In this document: piece by piece, positions 6,901 to 8,047 of the stretch
Layout: the number at the start of each line of letters is the position of its first letter
How positions within the stretch are numbered: the stretch's first letter is position 1
Assembly (NCBI GenBank): GCA_001872995.1
Contig: MNXO01000146.1
Location: forward strand, 1-8,047
DNA length: 8,047 nucleotides
DNA from: Bacteroidetes bacterium CG2_30_32_10
GTDB lineage: Bacteria; Bacteroidota; Bacteroidia; Bacteroidales; CG2-30-32-10
Reading direction: 5' to 3'
Program-made: the position numbers and the translations under genes
The notes under the pieces: generated by a model
Seen by the model: only the letters and a program-made list of their open reading frames with translations
Told to the model about the DNA's origin: nothing
Databases searched by the model: none

Positions 6901-7778
6901 TACAAATAAAACGAAAAGTAGAAGCACAAGGAGTACCTTTAAAAGATTGGGATATTACAATTAATTATGGAATTAAAACAGGGTATAATGAAGCCTTTGT
7001 AATAGATGGCAAAAAGAAAGACGAATTGATAGCCCAAGACCCCAAAAGTGCAGAATATATAAAGCGATTGCTAAGGGGAAGAGATATTGAGAAGTGGCAA
7101 GCCGACTTTAAAGATTTGTGGTTAATTTACATACCCAAAGGCTTTACCATAAAATCTAAAATTGAACCCAAAAACAATGTGGTAGAAGAACCAAAACCAA
7201 GATACGGCTATGTTGAATATGATGAAGCTTGGGAATGGTTTAAACAACAATTGCCTGCTATTGCTGCTCATTTACTACCATTTAAATCAAAAGCTGAAAA
7301 AAGAACAGATATGGGAGATTATTGGTGGGAATTAAGAGCTTGTGCTTATATAGATGACTTTGAAAAGCCAAAGATAATATATAAAGATATTGCTCAAAAA
7401 CTTACTTTTTTAATTGATAATAAAAACTATTACACAAACAATACTAATTACTTTATAATTGGAAATGCGAATCTGGAGTTTTTAGCTGGAATTCTGAATA
7501 GTTCACTAATTAATTTTTATTATAAATTAATTTCTACTCAATTAGGAGAAAATGCTGTTCGTTTGTTTACTCAATTTGTAGAAAAAATACCAATAATTAA
7601 ATATGATAACTCTAATAACCAGAAAAATATTATAAAAAATGTTTCAAAAATTATTGAGTTAAAAGAACAAAATTTCAATGCTGATACTACTAAACTTGAA
7701 AAGCAAATAGATGAGCTGGTATATGCGTTGTATGGGTTGACGGAGGAGGAGATAAGGATAGTGGAAGGAGGGAAATAG
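3915..7778 (+). CDS. Type IIG restriction-modification enzyme (nuclease, N6-adenine methyltransferase and specificity domain in one chain)
   Basis: An intact 1287-residue fusion enzyme expected to bind an asymmetric DNA site, methylate an adenine with S-adenosylmethionine and cut nearby. The N-terminus (LTPAKSLNKAY) resembles, from memory, the DUF7149 start of this family. A PD-(D/E)xK-type nuclease core follows: D75 in KKQDLVV, then E93-F-K95. Residues about 160-450 are helical, with an acidic, threonine-rich linker near 300-318. The methyltransferase starts with motif X (GSFYTP, 488-493). Motif I is DPAVGSGHF at 554-562, FGVDINP (644-650) the next acidic strand, and the catalytic motif IV is NPPY at 844-847, typical of gamma-class N6-adenine enzymes. 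A charged, probably coiled insert spans about 700-815. The C-terminus fits a TaqI-like specificity domain: LLRGRDIEKW (1052-1061), YWWELR (1136-1141), KPKIIYKDIA (1151-1160) and LAGILNSSLINFYY. All key residues are present, so it should be active. The recognition site cannot be read from the sequence. No separate methylase, specificity or controller gene is visible. Confidence 0.93.
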   Translation: MKLEILTPAKSLNKAYFKQSLKIEQIELFKSELAKTFAHIDEKQDEEYHKNVISKLLHEVYYKDKYLVNVNKKQDLVVRNGNKTDDAIAIILEFKKPTEKKDMVSKDNANVKALQELVLYYLRETIGNNNHEIKYLIATNIYDWFVFDGVWFEKNIFNNTALQKDYKNWDVTKHGTDHFYKFIAAKYLDLIEEEVPCTYFNLKDVKKILDKTELNEKEEETIINLYKILSPEHLLKLPFANDSNTLNKEFYNELLHIIGLEETKETGKKLIKRAKEEHRNEGSLIEETLKLVKQKITNREAASEDQTTETSTEENEYEIALELCIIWINRILFLKLLEAQLIKFNGDASYAFLNINKVIDFDDLNDLFLDAFANPKEKRRKDVQVKFGNLPYLNSSLFEENELEIKYAFISNLKKRLKMPVYEHTVLKEANGNKITGKKNTLQYLFEFLEAYNFESVTTAKIQTQNKTIINASVLGLIFEKLNGYKDGSFYTPGFITMYMCRETIRKAIAQKFSTLENKEIESFEDVKSYCARYFKKEDIARFNSHINSLKICDPAVGSGHFLVSALNEIIAIKSELNILADAKGVPIEYEVTVDNDELTIVNKKTNKPFEYKLGDDKKPPKNLQQIQLTLFVEKQKIIEDCLFGVDINPKSVMICRLRLWIELLKNMYYTQSSDYQDLETLPNIDINIKCGNSLINRFDIKDSYTKLPAATQQKIKLATQKYKDQVIIYKSTTDKATKKLTEKNIAALKQTFSQIANPTDADYKKWKEAEAKLGEMPLLFSKEDQEAWKLKLEHITGEAKLLQNKYKYKLKTIYDKAFEWRFEFPEVLNEDGDFVGFDVVIGNPPYIRQEEFSDIKPFLKQRFKIFNSIADLLTYFVELGFELLKEKGNFQFIISNKFTRASYGKEMRNFLLKNTQLSHFIDFSGLPVFDEATVDAAILGFCKQKNNQSNLEYANVEKKEFEINNFEGYLNNIKQTFPQAMLTENTWAFEKPQVLQIKRKVEAQGVPLKDWDITINYGIKTGYNEAFVIDGKKKDELIAQDPKSAEYIKRLLRGRDIEKWQADFKDLWLIYIPKGFTIKSKIEPKNNVVEEPKPRYGYVEYDEAWEWFKQQLPAIAAHLLPFKSKAEKRTDMGDYWWELRACAYIDDFEKPKIIYKDIAQKLTFLIDNKNYYTNNTNYFIIGNANLEFLAGILNSSLINFYYKLISTQLGENAVRLFTQFVEKIPIIKYDNSNNQKNIIKNVSKIIELKEQNFNADTTKLEKQIDELVYALYGLTEEEIRIVEGGK
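7765..7771 (+). promoter_or_regulatory. Canonical Shine-Dalgarno AAGGAGG for the membrane protein
   Basis: AAGGAGG lies within the last codons of the restriction gene, 9 bases before the ATG at 7781. None of the other visible starts has such a motif. It fixes the start of the downstream gene and suggests strong or coupled translation. Confidence 0.65.
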
Positions 7779-7780
7779 AA

Positions 7781-8047
7781 ATGATAAAATTAGTACACCA
7801 ATTAATTATTTGGATTTTCTCTATAATAGCATTACTTTATATTGTATTTTATGAATTTATTTTGCCATCACCAATTGACAATATTGATACTGCTGATAAA
7901 ATATTTATTATTTTATCAAAAATAGCCTATTCTATTGTTGCTGCTTTCATTTTTTATATAATATCGCAATATATACCTGTTCAGATTCCCAGACGCCAGA
8001 AAAAAATAAAAATACTAGCTTATGTTTATAATAAAGCTTCAATTATT
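7781..8047 (+). CDS. Small two-helix membrane protein coupled to the restriction gene (3' end missing)
   Basis: An open frame starting at ATG 7781, 2 bases after the TAG of the restriction enzyme gene, and still open at the window edge after 89 codons. Residues about 7-28 and 41-62 are strongly hydrophobic and should span the inner membrane. The short link between them is acidic (DNIDTADK). After the second helix come PRRQKKIK (70-77) and the start of a probable cytoplasmic domain (LAYVYNKAS). By the positive-inside rule both ends face the cytoplasm. GC is about 24% by hand count, very low even for this window. I do not recognise the family. Spacing and AAGGAGG imply co-transcription with the restriction enzyme, so it could be an accessory defence protein, or simply a neighbour acquired with it. 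Confidence 0.72.
   Translation, partial: MIKLVHQLIIWIFSIIALLYIVFYEFILPSPIDNIDTADKIFIILSKIAYSIVAAFIFYIISQYIPVQIPRRQKKIKILAYVYNKASII

Noticed and set aside
3915..7778. PglX methyltransferase of a BREX system
   Set aside because: An N-terminal PD-(D/E)xK core is present in the same chain and no BREX partner gene is visible; the N-terminus fits the type IIG family better.

Overview
The window looks like a piece of chromosome from a Bacteroidota (Bacteroidetes) bacterium. Three things point there: low GC, two secreted proteins that end in a type IX secretion (T9SS) C-terminal sorting domain, and promoter candidates of the Bacteroidota type (TAnnTTTG) with A-rich leaders in place of Shine-Dalgarno sequences. 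The genus cannot be told from the sequence. All real genes lie on the + strand.

Layout. (1) Bases 2-826 hold the 3' end of a secreted repeat protein with a T9SS tail, closed by a perfect 14-bp hairpin (829-861). (2) Bases 928-2178 encode a complete secreted protein with four Asp-box (YCF48/BNR-like) repeats at an exact 41-residue period and a T9SS tail. (3) Bases 2179-2739 have no gene. They hold a 34-bp tandem repeat, a short GC-rich patch, and two copies of an intergenic element whose second half folds into a terminator-like hairpin. (4) Bases 2740-3678 encode a probably cytoplasmic helical protein ending in a carboxypeptidase-regulatory-like beta-sandwich. A promoter candidate inside the longest ORF and the protein family both favour the start at 2740 over 2650. 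(5) Bases 3679-3914 hold a third, full copy of the intergenic element and a promoter candidate. (6) Bases 3915-7778 encode an intact 1287-residue type IIG restriction-modification enzyme: nuclease, N6-adenine methyltransferase and TaqI-like specificity domain in one chain. (7) From 7781 to the right edge runs the start of a very AT-rich two-helix membrane protein, 2 nt after the restriction gene stop and behind a perfect AAGGAGG.

How the genes may work together. The first two genes are cell-surface or secreted proteins exported by T9SS; nothing in the sequence shows their ligands. The restriction enzyme is a stand-alone defence gene able to both methylate and cut. The membrane protein is almost certainly co-transcribed with it and is the most interesting unknown here. 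The repeated intergenic element sits downstream of two unrelated + strand genes. Its three hairpins differ by substitutions that all keep RNA base pairing, which suggests a dispersed element that works as an RNA terminator.

No RNA genes, CRISPR array, transposase, integrase or tRNA were seen.
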